Shown: positions 51,127 to 59,355 of the stretch, one piece after another
How positions within the stretch are numbered: position 1 is the stretch's first letter
Layout of the letters: each line of letters begins with the position of its first letter
NCBI GenBank assembly: GCA_017517765.1
Contig: JAFWYE010000006.1
Coordinates: forward strand, 186,001-250,000
Direction: 5' to 3'
From: Bacilli bacterium
GTDB lineage: Bacteria; Bacillota_I; Bacilli_A; RFN20; DUOF01
Length of the DNA stretch: 64,000 nucleotides
Notes under the pieces: generated by a model
Told to the model about the DNA's origin: nothing
The model's input: the letters and a program-made list of their open reading frames with translations, nothing else
Database searches by the model: none
Program-made: the position numbers and the translations under genes

Positions 51127-51432
51127 ATGGATTTAAACTATTCTAAATTCAAAGATTTATCCTTATCATCATTAATAGATAAGCTACTTTCATTATTTGG
51201 AGAGGAATTATCTATCTTAGCATGTATCATAGGTTTTGCCCTAACTAGCAATACCACAATTGAAGAACAAGATAGCATAGGTAACTTCTTTGAATTATTA
51301 GGTGAATTCATTTTAACAACCTCTGCACAAAATTACAAATTGCAATCCTCTAAATTGCCCTCATCTCAAGAATTGAAATCAGAAATTGATAATCTTTATA
51401 ACATAATTTTTAATATAAAAAGAAATCAATGA
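51127..51432 (+). CDS. Small helical protein, unknown
   Basis: This 101-residue protein has a hydrophobic segment in the middle (LSILACIIGFALTS) and otherwise mixed helices (SSLIDKLLSLFGEELS). AGGTGAAATAAAG precedes the ATG. No family is recognised. Its 3' end overlaps spoIVFB (convergent) by 7 bases. It is separated from the tiny upstream gene by a terminator, and no clear promoter of its own is seen. Confidence 0.5.
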   Translation: MDLNYSKFKDLSLSSLIDKLLSLFGEELSILACIIGFALTSNTTIEEQDSIGNFFELLGEFILTTSAQNYKLQSSKLPSSQELKSEIDNLYNIIFNIKRNQ

Positions 51433-52181
51433 TTTAGAAATTTTTTGATCACTGACTTCTCAGATAATATCTTCTTATCATATATAACATAGTTATTTTT
51501 ATAAATGTATAGATCTTTTTTGTTGTGCACTTTTTCTTTATATTTATTAATGAAATATAACCGTTTAAAAAGAAATTCTTTCCATTCTTTTTCAATAAAT
51601 AAAACATTAACTAATAGATTCATTATAGTAAATAAATACATCAAATATTGTTTATGTTCCCTTGTATAAATAACAAATAATAATATGAATACAAAAGATA
51701 TGCTAATTGACAATATCTTTGAGAACTTAAAAGTGAATATTTTATCTAAAAACAACTTTAATAGTCTGCCTCCATCAAGTGGATATATTGGCAAAATATT
51801 AAAAAGTAAAATATATTTGTTAGTTAATAAAGCCTTATGATAAGTAATCAAAGAAATTATATCATGAAGATAAAACTGATTTATAAGTATTTTACTTATA
51901 AAATAAGTCAAGGGCCCCGCAAGCAAAATAAGTATTTGCTTGTATGAATCTAGATGAGTGTAATCATCAATTTGACCACTAAATCCAAATATATTTAATT
52001 TTATTTTTTCTACTTTAACCTTAAATAAACTAGCCATAATAATATGGCCTAATTCATGGATGAAAGTTATTAGAAAATAAGTAAAAAACAATTTATAATT
52101 ACCTGTTAATAAAATAAGAATAAGAAACGGAATTATACTTATTCCCACCTCTAATTTACTAATTAGATATAGCATCTTCAT
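51426..52181 (-). CDS. spoIVFB: Stage IV sporulation protease SpoIVFB (site-2 protease)
   Basis: SpoIVFB is the intramembrane zinc metalloprotease that cleaves pro-sigma-K in the mother cell. The 251-residue M50 protein has FIHELGHIIMAS (zinc motif HExxH, residues 42-46), FGFSGQID, and FNILPIYPLDGGRLLKL (third zinc ligand Asp), within a multi-helix membrane core. No CBS domain is apparent at the C-terminus. It overlaps spoIVFA by 23 bases, the same gene order as B. subtilis minC-minD-spoIVFA-spoIVFB. Two ATGs (52181, 52175) are possible. Confidence 0.92.
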   Translation of the reverse strand: MKMLYLISKLEVGISIIPFLILILLTGNYKLFFTYFLITFIHELGHIIMASLFKVKVEKIKLNIFGFSGQIDDYTHLDSYKQILILLAGPLTYFISKILINQFYLHDIISLITYHKALLTNKYILLFNILPIYPLDGGRLLKLFLDKIFTFKFSKILSISISFVFILLFVIYTREHKQYLMYLFTIMNLLVNVLFIEKEWKEFLFKRLYFINKYKEKVHNKKDLYIYKNNYVIYDKKILSEKSVIKKFLNH

Positions 52182-52749
52182 ATGATACTTTCATATCATT
52201 TTTTATAAATATAATTCTAACTTTTTCATTATACGAACCAATTATATCATTAGAGTATACCCTATCATTACTAAAAACATTTACTTCTACCAAATCATAA
52301 TAAGTAGCCATTACCCCATTATCATATTCTATAATAACCATGTAACTATCATCTTTTCCATTTACATAACTTACCACACCATCATCTAATGATATAGCTA
52401 AGTTACCATCACTCATATAATAATCATTCCCTAAGTCAATATAATTAGTAGAGCCACTTACTACCATATCACCATTATTTTTATCCTTTATTATTCTTAA
52501 ATCTAAAAAATCATTAATTGTCTCATTAAATTCTTTAAAGTTAAAATTTGTCTTTAATACTGAATTTAAATATATCCCATTAACATCATTTTTAGCATAT
52601 ATAGCAAACCCTACAAATAAAGCATAAACAGTCATAAAAAGCATACATATTTTATATAAATTACTTCTTTTATTTATTTTTAATGCTTCATCCTTTAATT
52701 CTACATGTCTTCTTTTCAAACTTTTTTTAATCTTAGTTATATTATCCAT
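52159..52749 (-). CDS. spoIVFA: SpoIVFA-like membrane protein with degenerate M23 domain
   Basis: The 196-residue protein has a basic N-terminus, one membrane helix (about 31-50) and an extracytoplasmic domain resembling a LytM/M23 fold (ISLDDGVVSYVNGKDDSYMVIIEYDNGVMATYYDL), without the zinc histidines. This is the SpoIVFA architecture; SpoIVFA scaffolds and inhibits SpoIVFB until signals from the forespore arrive. The call depends on position directly before spoIVFB and after minD. GTG 52758 lies in the AGGTGA site; ATG 52749 is the start. Confidence 0.8.
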   Translation of the reverse strand: MDNITKIKKSLKRRHVELKDEALKINKRSNLYKICMLFMTVYALFVGFAIYAKNDVNGIYLNSVLKTNFNFKEFNETINDFLDLRIIKDKNNGDMVVSGSTNYIDLGNDYYMSDGNLAISLDDGVVSYVNGKDDSYMVIIEYDNGVMATYYDLVEVNVFSNDRVYSNDIIGSYNEKVRIIFIKNDMKVSYEDAISN

Positions 52750-52780
52750 AATTATCACCTAAATAAAATTATGTAAAAAA

Positions 52781-53554
52781 CTAACTAAATATTCTTTCTA
52801 ATATACTTCTTTTATACTTAAACATTCTCACTTCTTCTCCATTAAGTCGCTTTGCTATATTTAAATAGCATTTGTTTATTATGTTTTTACTTTCCATAAT
52901 AAGCGGAGTTCCATTGTTATTAGCTTTTATTATACTTTCATCTTCATATACAACGCCTAAAAGAGGAATATTTAACACCTCTAATACATCATTTATTCCA
53001 ATACATGTTTTCTCATCTATTTTTCTTGAACTCACCTTATTCATCACTAACTTTGTATCTAATATTGATTGAGAATTTAAAATACCAATAACCTTATCTG
53101 CATCTCTAATAGAAGTCACATCATTATTAACTACAACAATAGCCTCACTTGCTCCCCTTATAGCATTATAAAATCCTCTTTCAATACCAGCTGGAGAATC
53201 AATAAAAACAAAATCAAATTCCCTTTTTAATTCAACTATTATTTTTTCCATATAAATATAATTAACCTTAGTTACATCAATAGATTTACATGCTGGAAGT
53301 AAAAACAAATTCTCTAACCTCTTATCTCTAACTAATGCCTTATTAAGAGTCACATTACCATTTATTACATCTTGAATATCAAATATTACTCTCCCCTCTA
53401 ACCCTAACATAACATCTAAATTTTTCAATCCTAAATCAGCATCTATAAGACATACCCTATATCCCATATTTGCAAGTTGCCCAGCTAAATTCACACACAA
53501 ACTGCTTTTACCAACGCCACCTTTACCCGATGTAACAACTATCACTCTTGCCAT
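52781..53554 (-). CDS. minD: Septum site-determining ATPase MinD
   Basis: MinD is the membrane-binding ATPase that places MinC at the poles. The 257-residue protein has the deviant Walker A SGKGGVGKSSL (residues 9-19), CLIDADLGLKNLDVMLGLE, FIDSPAGIERGF and VNNDVTSIRDADKVIG. The C-terminal FKYKRSILERIFS is the amphipathic membrane-targeting helix. minC overlaps its start by 32 bases. Confidence 0.96.
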   Translation of the reverse strand: MARVIVVTSGKGGVGKSSLCVNLAGQLANMGYRVCLIDADLGLKNLDVMLGLEGRVIFDIQDVINGNVTLNKALVRDKRLENLFLLPACKSIDVTKVNYIYMEKIIVELKREFDFVFIDSPAGIERGFYNAIRGASEAIVVVNNDVTSIRDADKVIGILNSQSILDTKLVMNKVSSRKIDEKTCIGINDVLEVLNIPLLGVVYEDESIIKANNNGTPLIMESKNIINKCYLNIAKRLNGEEVRMFKYKRSILERIFS

Positions 53555-54128
53555 TATTTTTTTCTCCTATCCTATACTCAATATTTTTCATTTTATTATT
53601 TTCTAAATATATCATTTGATCATATAAATTATCAGTATATATTTGATATACTCCTCCAATCTTAACTAATGCATTTGATATTTCTTCACAATATATCTTT
53701 CTTTCACTATTTATGATTTCTATCTCTCCATTAATCTTTCCAAGTACGTATAAATTCCCGGCACAAATAATTTTACTTCCTCTATTTATATTCCCTATAA
53801 ATAAAATAGATTTATCATAAATACCTACTTCACCATTCCTAATATTACCTTTAATTATTGCTATTTCCTCTTTAATCTTTTTTCTAGAAATAATCTTACT
53901 TATTAAGTAATTATCTAACGTCTCAAAAATATCAAACAATTGAAGCACTTCTTTACTAGTGAAATTCCTAGAAAAAACCTCTAATATTACCTCTTTTCTT
54001 TTATTAGAATAAACAAATACTTTTTCTAGTCTCTCTTTAATTAATCTAAGACATTCGATATTATCTAATTTCTCATTAAGGATTATTTTTAATTTATCAT
54101 CACTATTAACTATCTTTATATATTCCAT
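53523..54128 (-). CDS. minC: Septum site-determining protein MinC
   Basis: MinC inhibits FtsZ assembly and is recruited by MinD. The protein (about 201 residues) has an N-terminal domain and the C-terminal beta-helix with GNIRNGEVGIYDKSILFIGN, GSKIICAGNLYVLGKINGEI, in the pattern R-x-G-x-x-V...GA-x-I-x-A-x-GNI-x-V-x-G of MinC. Two consecutive ATGs exist; the second (54128) is better spaced from GGAGGT. It is the first gene of minC-minD-spoIVFA-spoIVFB. mreB, mreC and mreD, which precede it in B. subtilis, are absent. Confidence 0.88.
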   Translation of the reverse strand: MEYIKIVNSDDKLKIILNEKLDNIECLRLIKERLEKVFVYSNKRKEVILEVFSRNFTSKEVLQLFDIFETLDNYLISKIISRKKIKEEIAIIKGNIRNGEVGIYDKSILFIGNINRGSKIICAGNLYVLGKINGEIEIINSERKIYCEEISNALVKIGGVYQIYTDNLYDQMIYLENNKMKNIEYRIGEKNNGKSDSCYIG

Positions 54129-54186
54129 CATTACCTCCTGATATCAATTATAATTAATTAGCATGTCGGAATTTGTAAAAATAAAA

Positions 54187-54215
54187 AAACATGATACCAA
54201 TTTGATATCATGTTT
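54187..54215 (-). terminator. Terminator of the SPFH gene
   Basis: AAACATGATA / TATCATGTTT stem with T run on the minus strand, 23 bases after the stop. Confidence 0.85.
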
Positions 54216-54238
54216 CATTAATAACTTTAATTTAGCTA

Positions 54239-55024
54239 TTATTGATCTTTCTTGTTAACAATCTTAGATACTACTTCAGTTGCATTGGCACCCTCAAAAG
54301 CTCTTAAAACCTCGATAGGTACTGCAAAGATGATAGTATTAGATTGATCTGAAGATAAATCATTAAGTGTAGATAAAGTTCTCAAATGTAAAGCTCCTGG
54401 AGATTGTGATAAAGTTACAGCAGCTTCTGCTAAGTTTTTAGATGCCTCTAATTCACCTTGAGCCTTAGTAATAACTGCAGCTTTTTCTCTTTCAGCTTCA
54501 GCAACTTTAGCAATAACTCTCTTCATCTCTTCTGGTAAAGCAACGTCTTTTAGTTCAACGTTAATAACTTTAATTCCCCAGTCGTCAGTTGCCCTGTCTA
54601 CAATCGAACAAATTTCAGTAGAGATTTTTTCTCTTTCTACTAATAATTCATCAAGAGTAACACTACCAACAATATTTCTCATAGTTGTTTGAGCTAATTG
54701 AGATACTGCATATCCATAGTTTTCTACTGCAAGAATTGCTTTCTTTGCATCAAAAATACTGAAATAAATAACAGCATTGATTCTAATAGAAACGTTATCT
54801 TTTGTGATTGTATCTTGTTCAGGAACATCAACAACTTTAGTTCTAATATCAATTTTTCTAAATGATTGGAATATAGGAAGTACAATATGCCATCCTGGTT
54901 CTAGAATTTTTGAAAACTTACCAAAAGTAAATTTTAATCCTCTCTCATATTCTCCAATTTGTTTAACTGATACTACTAAGAAAATAAATATAATTATTCC
55001 CAAAATAATAAATAATCCTTCCAT
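54239..55024 (-). CDS. SPFH/stomatin-like (slipin) membrane protein
   Basis: The 261-residue protein has an N-terminal membrane helix (residues 3-22) followed by the SPFH/band 7 domain: QIGEYERGLKFTFGKFSKIL, PGWHIVLPIFQSFRKIDIRT and NVSIRINAVIYFSIFDAKKA. A helical region AEREKAAVITKAQGELEAS ends in LSSDQSNTIIFAVPIEVL. It is typical of bacterial slipins, which form large membrane-associated cages; the usual NfeD partner is not adjacent. ATG 55024 is preferred over 55048 because AAAGGATG lies 8 bases upstream. Confidence 0.92.
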   Translation of the reverse strand: MEGLFIILGIIIFIFLVVSVKQIGEYERGLKFTFGKFSKILEPGWHIVLPIFQSFRKIDIRTKVVDVPEQDTITKDNVSIRINAVIYFSIFDAKKAILAVENYGYAVSQLAQTTMRNIVGSVTLDELLVEREKISTEICSIVDRATDDWGIKVINVELKDVALPEEMKRVIAKVAEAEREKAAVITKAQGELEASKNLAEAAVTLSQSPGALHLRTLSTLNDLSSDQSNTIIFAVPIEVLRAFEGANATEVVSKIVNKKDQ

Positions 55025-55116
55025 CTTTATGTCATCCTTTCTCTTCATTCATATTACAAAATTTGCCATTTAATTACAATATTTGCAGTATTATTATTTC
55101 CTTAATACTAAATATA

Positions 55117-55791
55117 TTAACAATTCATTTGGCTGAATGAAAAATACTCTTTTTTTCCTATGATGATATGGTCTAATAATGGGATTTTTACTATTTTTGA
55201 TAAATTCCTAATATCATTAGTGATTTTTATGTCTTCTTCACTCGGTGTTGAATCCCCAGAAGGATGATTATGTACACATATTATGTTTTTAGCACCACAT
55301 AAAATTGCATGCTTAAATATCATGTTTATATCTATAAATGCCTTTGTTTCTCCTCCTTTAAATAGTGTTTCTTTTTTTATAATCTGTAATTTCACGTTTA
55401 AATAAATAACAATAAACTTCTCTTGTGATTCAAATTCCAAATCATTTCTAGTAAGATTATAGATATCTTTTGCACTAGTAAATGTTTGTATAAAATTTAT
55501 TTTTTCTTTGCTAGCTCTTTTACTTATTTCTAAAATAGCAATAAGTAGATTAGCTTTTGCCTTTTTTATACCTTTAATTTTCATTAATGAATAAATATCA
55601 CAATTTAATAGGTTATTTAAACCACCATACCTTTCTAATAATTCCTTTGAAATATCCAAGGCTGAATTATTTTTTGTTCCACTTCCTATTAATAATGCTA
55701 ACAATTCTTCATTACTTAAACTCTCTACACCTTCCCTTATTAACTTTTCTCTTGGCCTATCTGATGGATTTATATTTCTTATAAGACTCAT
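55117..55791 (-). CDS. radC: RadC-family JAB-domain protein
   Basis: The 224-residue protein has the N-terminal helix-hairpin-helix region (RPREKLIREGVESLSNEELLALLIGSGTK and LMKIKGIKKAKANLLIAILE) and the C-terminal MPN/JAB metal site VHNHPSGDSTPSEEDI. Despite its old name, a role in DNA repair is not established. In B. subtilis radC precedes mreBCD-minCD, and the position close to minC is kept here. The frame opens with GTG 55797, but ATG 55791 overlaps the stop of the upstream peptide gene (ATGA). Confidence 0.93.
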   Translation of the reverse strand: MSLIRNINPSDRPREKLIREGVESLSNEELLALLIGSGTKNNSALDISKELLERYGGLNNLLNCDIYSLMKIKGIKKAKANLLIAILEISKRASKEKINFIQTFTSAKDIYNLTRNDLEFESQEKFIVIYLNVKLQIIKKETLFKGGETKAFIDINMIFKHAILCGAKNIICVHNHPSGDSTPSEEDIKITNDIRNLSKIVKIPLLDHIIIGKKEYFSFSQMNC

Positions 55792-55970
55792 GACCACTCA
55801 AAAGAATAATTAGGGCCCAATGTGGCTTTTCCTTTAGAAGAGTTGTACATTTTATAACAAGCCACTAATATAGCAAGCACTGACATAAGGGCCATAATAG
55901 TAGCAGCACTTATATACTCTCCCCCACAAATGCTTGATAATTCTGATTCTCCTACCATTTCGAAACTCAT
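55788..55970 (-). CDS. Double-glycine-leader peptide (bacteriocin-like)
   Basis: The 60-residue peptide begins MSFEMVGESELSSICGG, which fits the class II bacteriocin leader pattern (ELxxIxGG) closely, with cleavage expected after Gly17. The 43-residue core is EYISAATIMALM..., a hydrophobic helix to about residue 40, then a hydrophilic tail ending YSFEWS. GTTATAAAGGAGGGG gives a very strong ribosome-binding site. No C39-peptidase ABC exporter or immunity gene is in the window, and the stop overlaps radC. It may be a bacteriocin, a secreted signal or a small membrane protein. Confidence 0.65.
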   Translation of the reverse strand: MSFEMVGESELSSICGGEYISAATIMALMSVLAILVACYKMYNSSKGKATLGPNYSFEWS

Positions 55971-56073
55971 ATATTTTCCCCTCCTTTATAACTTACATAC
56001 CATCAAAACAATAAAATGTTCCTTAAAATTTATTTTTTTATATTTTTGGACATAAAAGTAATCTTACTTTTAA

Positions 56074-56102
56074 TTGCTATTGAATAAAAAATAAACTATA
56101 AT
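56074..56102 (+). promoter_or_regulatory. Sigma-A promoter of the 56125 operon
   Basis: TTGCTA (56074-56079), 17-base spacer and TATAAT (56097-56102). The predicted start near 56109 lies right before GAGGTG (56111-56116). Confidence 0.6.
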
Positions 56103-56124
56103 TTCTTTAAGAGGTGTAGTTGAT

Positions 56125-56811
56125 ATGGCAAACAAACAAGTAATGAATGCAAAAATAGAACCGATACAATTAAATGGATTACAAATAAAAGAAAAAATAG
56201 AACAATTTATATCAATCGAATCAGATAGATATCCAACTTCAAAGATTTTATTTGAACAAAAAGATAACGACTATGTAAAGCTACCATTTTCCGATTATAA
56301 AATTTCTATTGCTCAAGAATTAGAGGATGAAAAGCTACTAATTCAACAAATTCAAGATGGAGATTATGATTTAATCGAAGAAAATGTAGTTGTTGAAGAA
56401 GCTCCTATTGTTCCTATAGTTACTGAAGAAGCTCCTCCAAGTGATGAACCTGAATTCAGTGTTATTGAAGAATTATATGAATATGAAGATGAAGGAAAAA
56501 GAAATAAAGATAGATATCGTTCTAAGATTAAACAAGTTGATACCGATGCTGTAATTGCTAAAATTAAAGCTGAAGCAAGAGAAAAGAATAAAGGTAAAAA
56601 AGTTATTTCATTTAGAGATATAAATAAAGAACTTAGACCTTATATGATTAAAAAGATGAAGGGTGTTAATGCTGTAGATAAAGATGCAATGTCTAGTATT
56701 GATATTTATTTAAATGCTGTAGATAAAATAGATGTTGTAGATGATTCAACTACACATCCGGAATTAAACAAACCTGATCTTAATGAAATAATAGATGATT
56801 TAGATAAGTAG
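56125..56811 (+). CDS. Acidic soluble protein, unknown
   Basis: The 228-residue protein has no membrane segment or signal. The middle (residues about 85-120) is acidic and Pro/Val-rich (VVVEEAPIVPIVTEEAPPSD), suggesting a disordered linker between an N-terminal domain with ISIAQELEDEKLLIQQI and a basic helical C-terminal part (KIKAEAREKNKGKKVISFRD). No family is recognised. It is the first gene of a likely operon with the zinc-ribbon and TPM genes that follow. Confidence 0.55.
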   Translation: MANKQVMNAKIEPIQLNGLQIKEKIEQFISIESDRYPTSKILFEQKDNDYVKLPFSDYKISIAQELEDEKLLIQQIQDGDYDLIEENVVVEEAPIVPIVTEEAPPSDEPEFSVIEELYEYEDEGKRNKDRYRSKIKQVDTDAVIAKIKAEAREKNKGKKVISFRDINKELRPYMIKKMKGVNAVDKDAMSSIDIYLNAVDKIDVVDDSTTHPELNKPDLNEIIDDLDK

Positions 56812-56848
56812 ATGACAATCTACTTTTTCTTTTAAAGGAGTGAAAATA

Positions 56849-57877
56849 ATGGACCATACAGAGAGCAAAAAATGTTTAAATTGCGGAGGTATACTAACGT
56901 TTGATCCAGCATCCAAATCACTAACTTGTGAGTATTGTCAAAGTTCTTTTTCAATCGAAGAGTTAGAAACTAAAGAACCTTCCAAAGAAGATATAAATTA
57001 TTGTAACTCAATGAATGAATATCGTTGCCAAAATTGTGGTGCAACAGTATTAATGGATGAAACCACTGCTAGCACTAAATGTGCTTATTGTCACTCAAGT
57101 ATTACCCTAACTGGTAAATTATCTGGTGATATTAAGCCAAACAAAATTATTCCATTTGCCTTTGATAAACAAGAAGCAAAGAATATTTTTTTAAACAAAG
57201 TCAAAGGGTACAAATTTATACCAAACAATTACTTTTCAAGTGAACAAATAGAAAATATTCAAGGCATATATTACCCATTTTGGATAGTAGATGCAAAAAT
57301 AAATGTTTCTGCCAACTTAAAAAGTCAAGTTGTTAAAACAAGAATAAGTGGCGATTACAAACACATTACAACATCGGTTTTTTCTCACATAAGAGAGGGA
57401 GAAATTACACTAGAAGATGTATCTAGTTGTGCCATTAAAAATGTAGATAGAAGTATGCTTGAAGGCATATTACCTTACCCTTTTGATAAATATGAAGATT
57501 TCAATTCTTCTTATCTTACAGGATTTACTACCCAAAAAAGAAATTTAGAAAAGGGAGATTTAACTGGAGATGTTCATAGTAAAATAAAGCAATACTCTAT
57601 AGATAAACTATTATCTACAATCGCTTCACCTTACTCATCTATTACAGTCATTGATTACAAGCACACTATATTAAATGAGGAATGGTCATATGCATTAGTT
57701 CCTATATATCTTTTAACTTATAAAAAGAAGGATAAAGTATATACATTTGCAATCAATGGTTACACAAAAAAAGTATATGGTGAATATCCTATTTCTTATT
57801 TCAAAGTAACTTTCTTAGGAATTATGATTGTAGTAATTGCAATGCTTATAGGAATGGTAGGTGGATTTTTATGGTAA
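56849..57877 (+). CDS. Double zinc-ribbon protein with C-terminal membrane helix
   Basis: The 342-residue protein starts with two zinc ribbons, CLNCGGILTFDPASKSLTCEYC and YRCQNCGATVLMDETTASTK followed by CAYC. A beta-rich domain (PFAFDKQEAKNIFLNKVKGY; GIYYPFWIVDAKI; LVPIYLLTYKKKD) comes next, and one membrane helix ends the protein (ISYFKVTFLGIMIVVIAMLI). Such proteins accompany TPM-domain proteins in many Firmicutes, as here, and may act in membrane protein quality control; that is inference. GTG 56840 is part of the AAAGGAGTG site; ATG 56849 is the start. Confidence 0.75.
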   Translation: MDHTESKKCLNCGGILTFDPASKSLTCEYCQSSFSIEELETKEPSKEDINYCNSMNEYRCQNCGATVLMDETTASTKCAYCHSSITLTGKLSGDIKPNKIIPFAFDKQEAKNIFLNKVKGYKFIPNNYFSSEQIENIQGIYYPFWIVDAKINVSANLKSQVVKTRISGDYKHITTSVFSHIREGEITLEDVSSCAIKNVDRSMLEGILPYPFDKYEDFNSSYLTGFTTQKRNLEKGDLTGDVHSKIKQYSIDKLLSTIASPYSSITVIDYKHTILNEEWSYALVPIYLLTYKKKDKVYTFAINGYTKKVYGEYPISYFKVTFLGIMIVVIAMLIGMVGGFLW

Positions 57878-58632
57878 GAAGAATATCTAAATACATAGCT
57901 ATATTAGTCATTGCTATAGCATCTTACTTTATAATATTTCCTAATGAAGCAAAAGCGGCCCAACTATTACTTTTTGATGATGCTGATATTTTTAATGATG
58001 GTGAAGAAAAAATTTTAAATGATTATGCAAATACAATAAATACCGATGACTATATTTTTATTGTTTTAACAACAAGAGTTTCTTCTAATTATGAATATAA
58101 TCAAAATAATTTTTTTCTAAATTATTTAGAACCATATGGATATGATGAATCAGATAATGTTATAGGTCTAATAATAAATATGGAATTAAGATTATATGAT
58201 TTATTTGTTTATGGGGCTATAGATAGTGAAATTACTCGTGATGAAAGTGATGATATAATAGAGCAATTATCAATACCATTAAGAGATGATGACTACCTTA
58301 GAGGTGTAAAAGAATTTATGAAGAAAACTAATACAGCCTACAAAGGTACTTATGTAAAATTTAATATTGAACCTTTCCTTGTATTTACTGTAATTGGAGT
58401 TATTGTAGCAATTGTTACGGGATTTTGCATTTACAATAATTACAAAAACAAATATAAATTTACTCCTTATCCTAGAGATTATATGACTCTTAATTTAACC
58501 TCTAAATTTGACACACTGTTGCATTCACACACTAGCCATATAAGAAGAAGTAGCAATAGTAATGGTGGAAGCTCTAATGGTGGGTTCCATGGTTCTAGTG
58601 GTGGAGGTCACAGAGGTGGCGGTAGCTTTTAA
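57871..58632 (+). CDS. TPM-domain (YgcG-like) membrane protein with Gly-rich tail
   Basis: The 253-residue protein has an N-terminal signal peptide ending in EAKAA and then a TPM domain (LFDDADIFNDGEEKILNDYA...NVIGLIINMELRLYDLFVYG, DDYLRGVKEF). A membrane helix follows (about 168-188), then a tail ending SSGGGHRGGGSF. This is the YgcG/TPM_phosphatase family; the Gly-rich tail is typical. It overlaps the preceding gene by 7 bases. The TPM domain faces outside. The gene ends with a terminator. Confidence 0.88.
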   Translation: MVRRISKYIAILVIAIASYFIIFPNEAKAAQLLLFDDADIFNDGEEKILNDYANTINTDDYIFIVLTTRVSSNYEYNQNNFFLNYLEPYGYDESDNVIGLIINMELRLYDLFVYGAIDSEITRDESDDIIEQLSIPLRDDDYLRGVKEFMKKTNTAYKGTYVKFNIEPFLVFTVIGVIVAIVTGFCIYNNYKNKYKFTPYPRDYMTLNLTSKFDTLLHSHTSHIRRSSNSNGGSSNGGFHGSSGGGHRGGGSF

Positions 58633-58634
58633 TT

Positions 58635-58665
58635 AAACTGATTGTAACAAATCAGTTTTTTTATT
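58635..58665 (+). terminator. Terminator of the TPM operon
   Basis: AAACTGATT / AATCAGTTT stem with a 6-base loop, followed by TTTTATTT. Confidence 0.88.
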
Positions 58666-58694
58666 TCATAAATTAATTTACATTATCATATTCT
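58666..58694 (+). promoter_or_regulatory. Possible sigma-E-type promoter of the spoVID-like gene
   Basis: TCATAAA (58666-58672), a 14-base spacer and CATATTCT (58687-58694) resemble the sigma-E consensus (KMATATT / CATAYRHT) at 5 of 7 and 7 of 8 positions. SpoVID is a sigma-E gene in B. subtilis. The AT-rich background limits confidence. Confidence 0.4.
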
Positions 58695-58713
58695 AAAAAT
58701 AGGAGTGATAATA

Positions 58714-59355
58714 ATGAATAAAATAAATTATAAAGAAAGTATTAATATAGATTCTCTAATCAAAGAATTAATTCTTATCAATGTTGATGAAAACATTTCT
58801 CTTGTTAAAGAAGAAGATTTTGTTAACTTTAATGGGGAAATTAGAATAAGTGGTGAGGTACAAACTGATAAAGAAAAAAAAGAATTTAATCATCCATTAA
58901 CTTTAGATATTAGTTTGAGTAAAGAGCAACTAACAAGTGATTCGCCTTCAATTTCAATTGATGACTTTAAATATGTAATCAATGAAAATCTAATTGATAT
59001 AGAATTATCATTAAAAATAGAGGGGTTAAAAGAAATTGAAAATGAATTTCCTGCCCCAGAAAGTGAAGAGATTGTTCTTTCACCAATAGAGGATTTAAAT
59101 ATTAATAATCCTCACGAAGATGAAATCATAGAAACTTTAGAAAGTGAGCTAAAAGAACATAGTACTCTAATGAATCAATTATTTAAAAGAAGTATAAAGA
59201 AAACAAAAGCATATCTTATTCATGTAGTTAAAGAAGAAACAAGTTATGATGAAATTGCACAATTATATAATACAGATATAGATATCTTAAAAAATTATAA
59301 CAAAAACAAAGAGTTGACTAGTGGTTCATTAATATTTATTCCTAACACGAAATGA
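58714..59355 (+). CDS. SpoVID-like spore coat protein with LysM domain
   Basis: The 213-residue protein has an N-terminal beta-rich part with FNGEIRISGEVQ, comparable to the SpoVID/DUF3794-type domain, an acidic central linker (EFPAPESEEIVLSP), and a C-terminal LysM domain AYLIHVVKEETSYDEIAQLY followed by SGSLIFIPN. SpoVID directs coat encasement in B. subtilis; this one is much shorter (575 residues there). The next gene resembles ysxE, the B. subtilis neighbour of spoVID, which supports the call. ATG 58714 follows AGGAGTG. Confidence 0.7.
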   Translation: MNKINYKESINIDSLIKELILINVDENISLVKEEDFVNFNGEIRISGEVQTDKEKKEFNHPLTLDISLSKEQLTSDSPSISIDDFKYVINENLIDIELSLKIEGLKEIENEFPAPESEEIVLSPIEDLNINNPHEDEIIETLESELKEHSTLMNQLFKRSIKKTKAYLIHVVKEETSYDEIAQLYNTDIDILKNYNKNKELTSGSLIFIPNTK

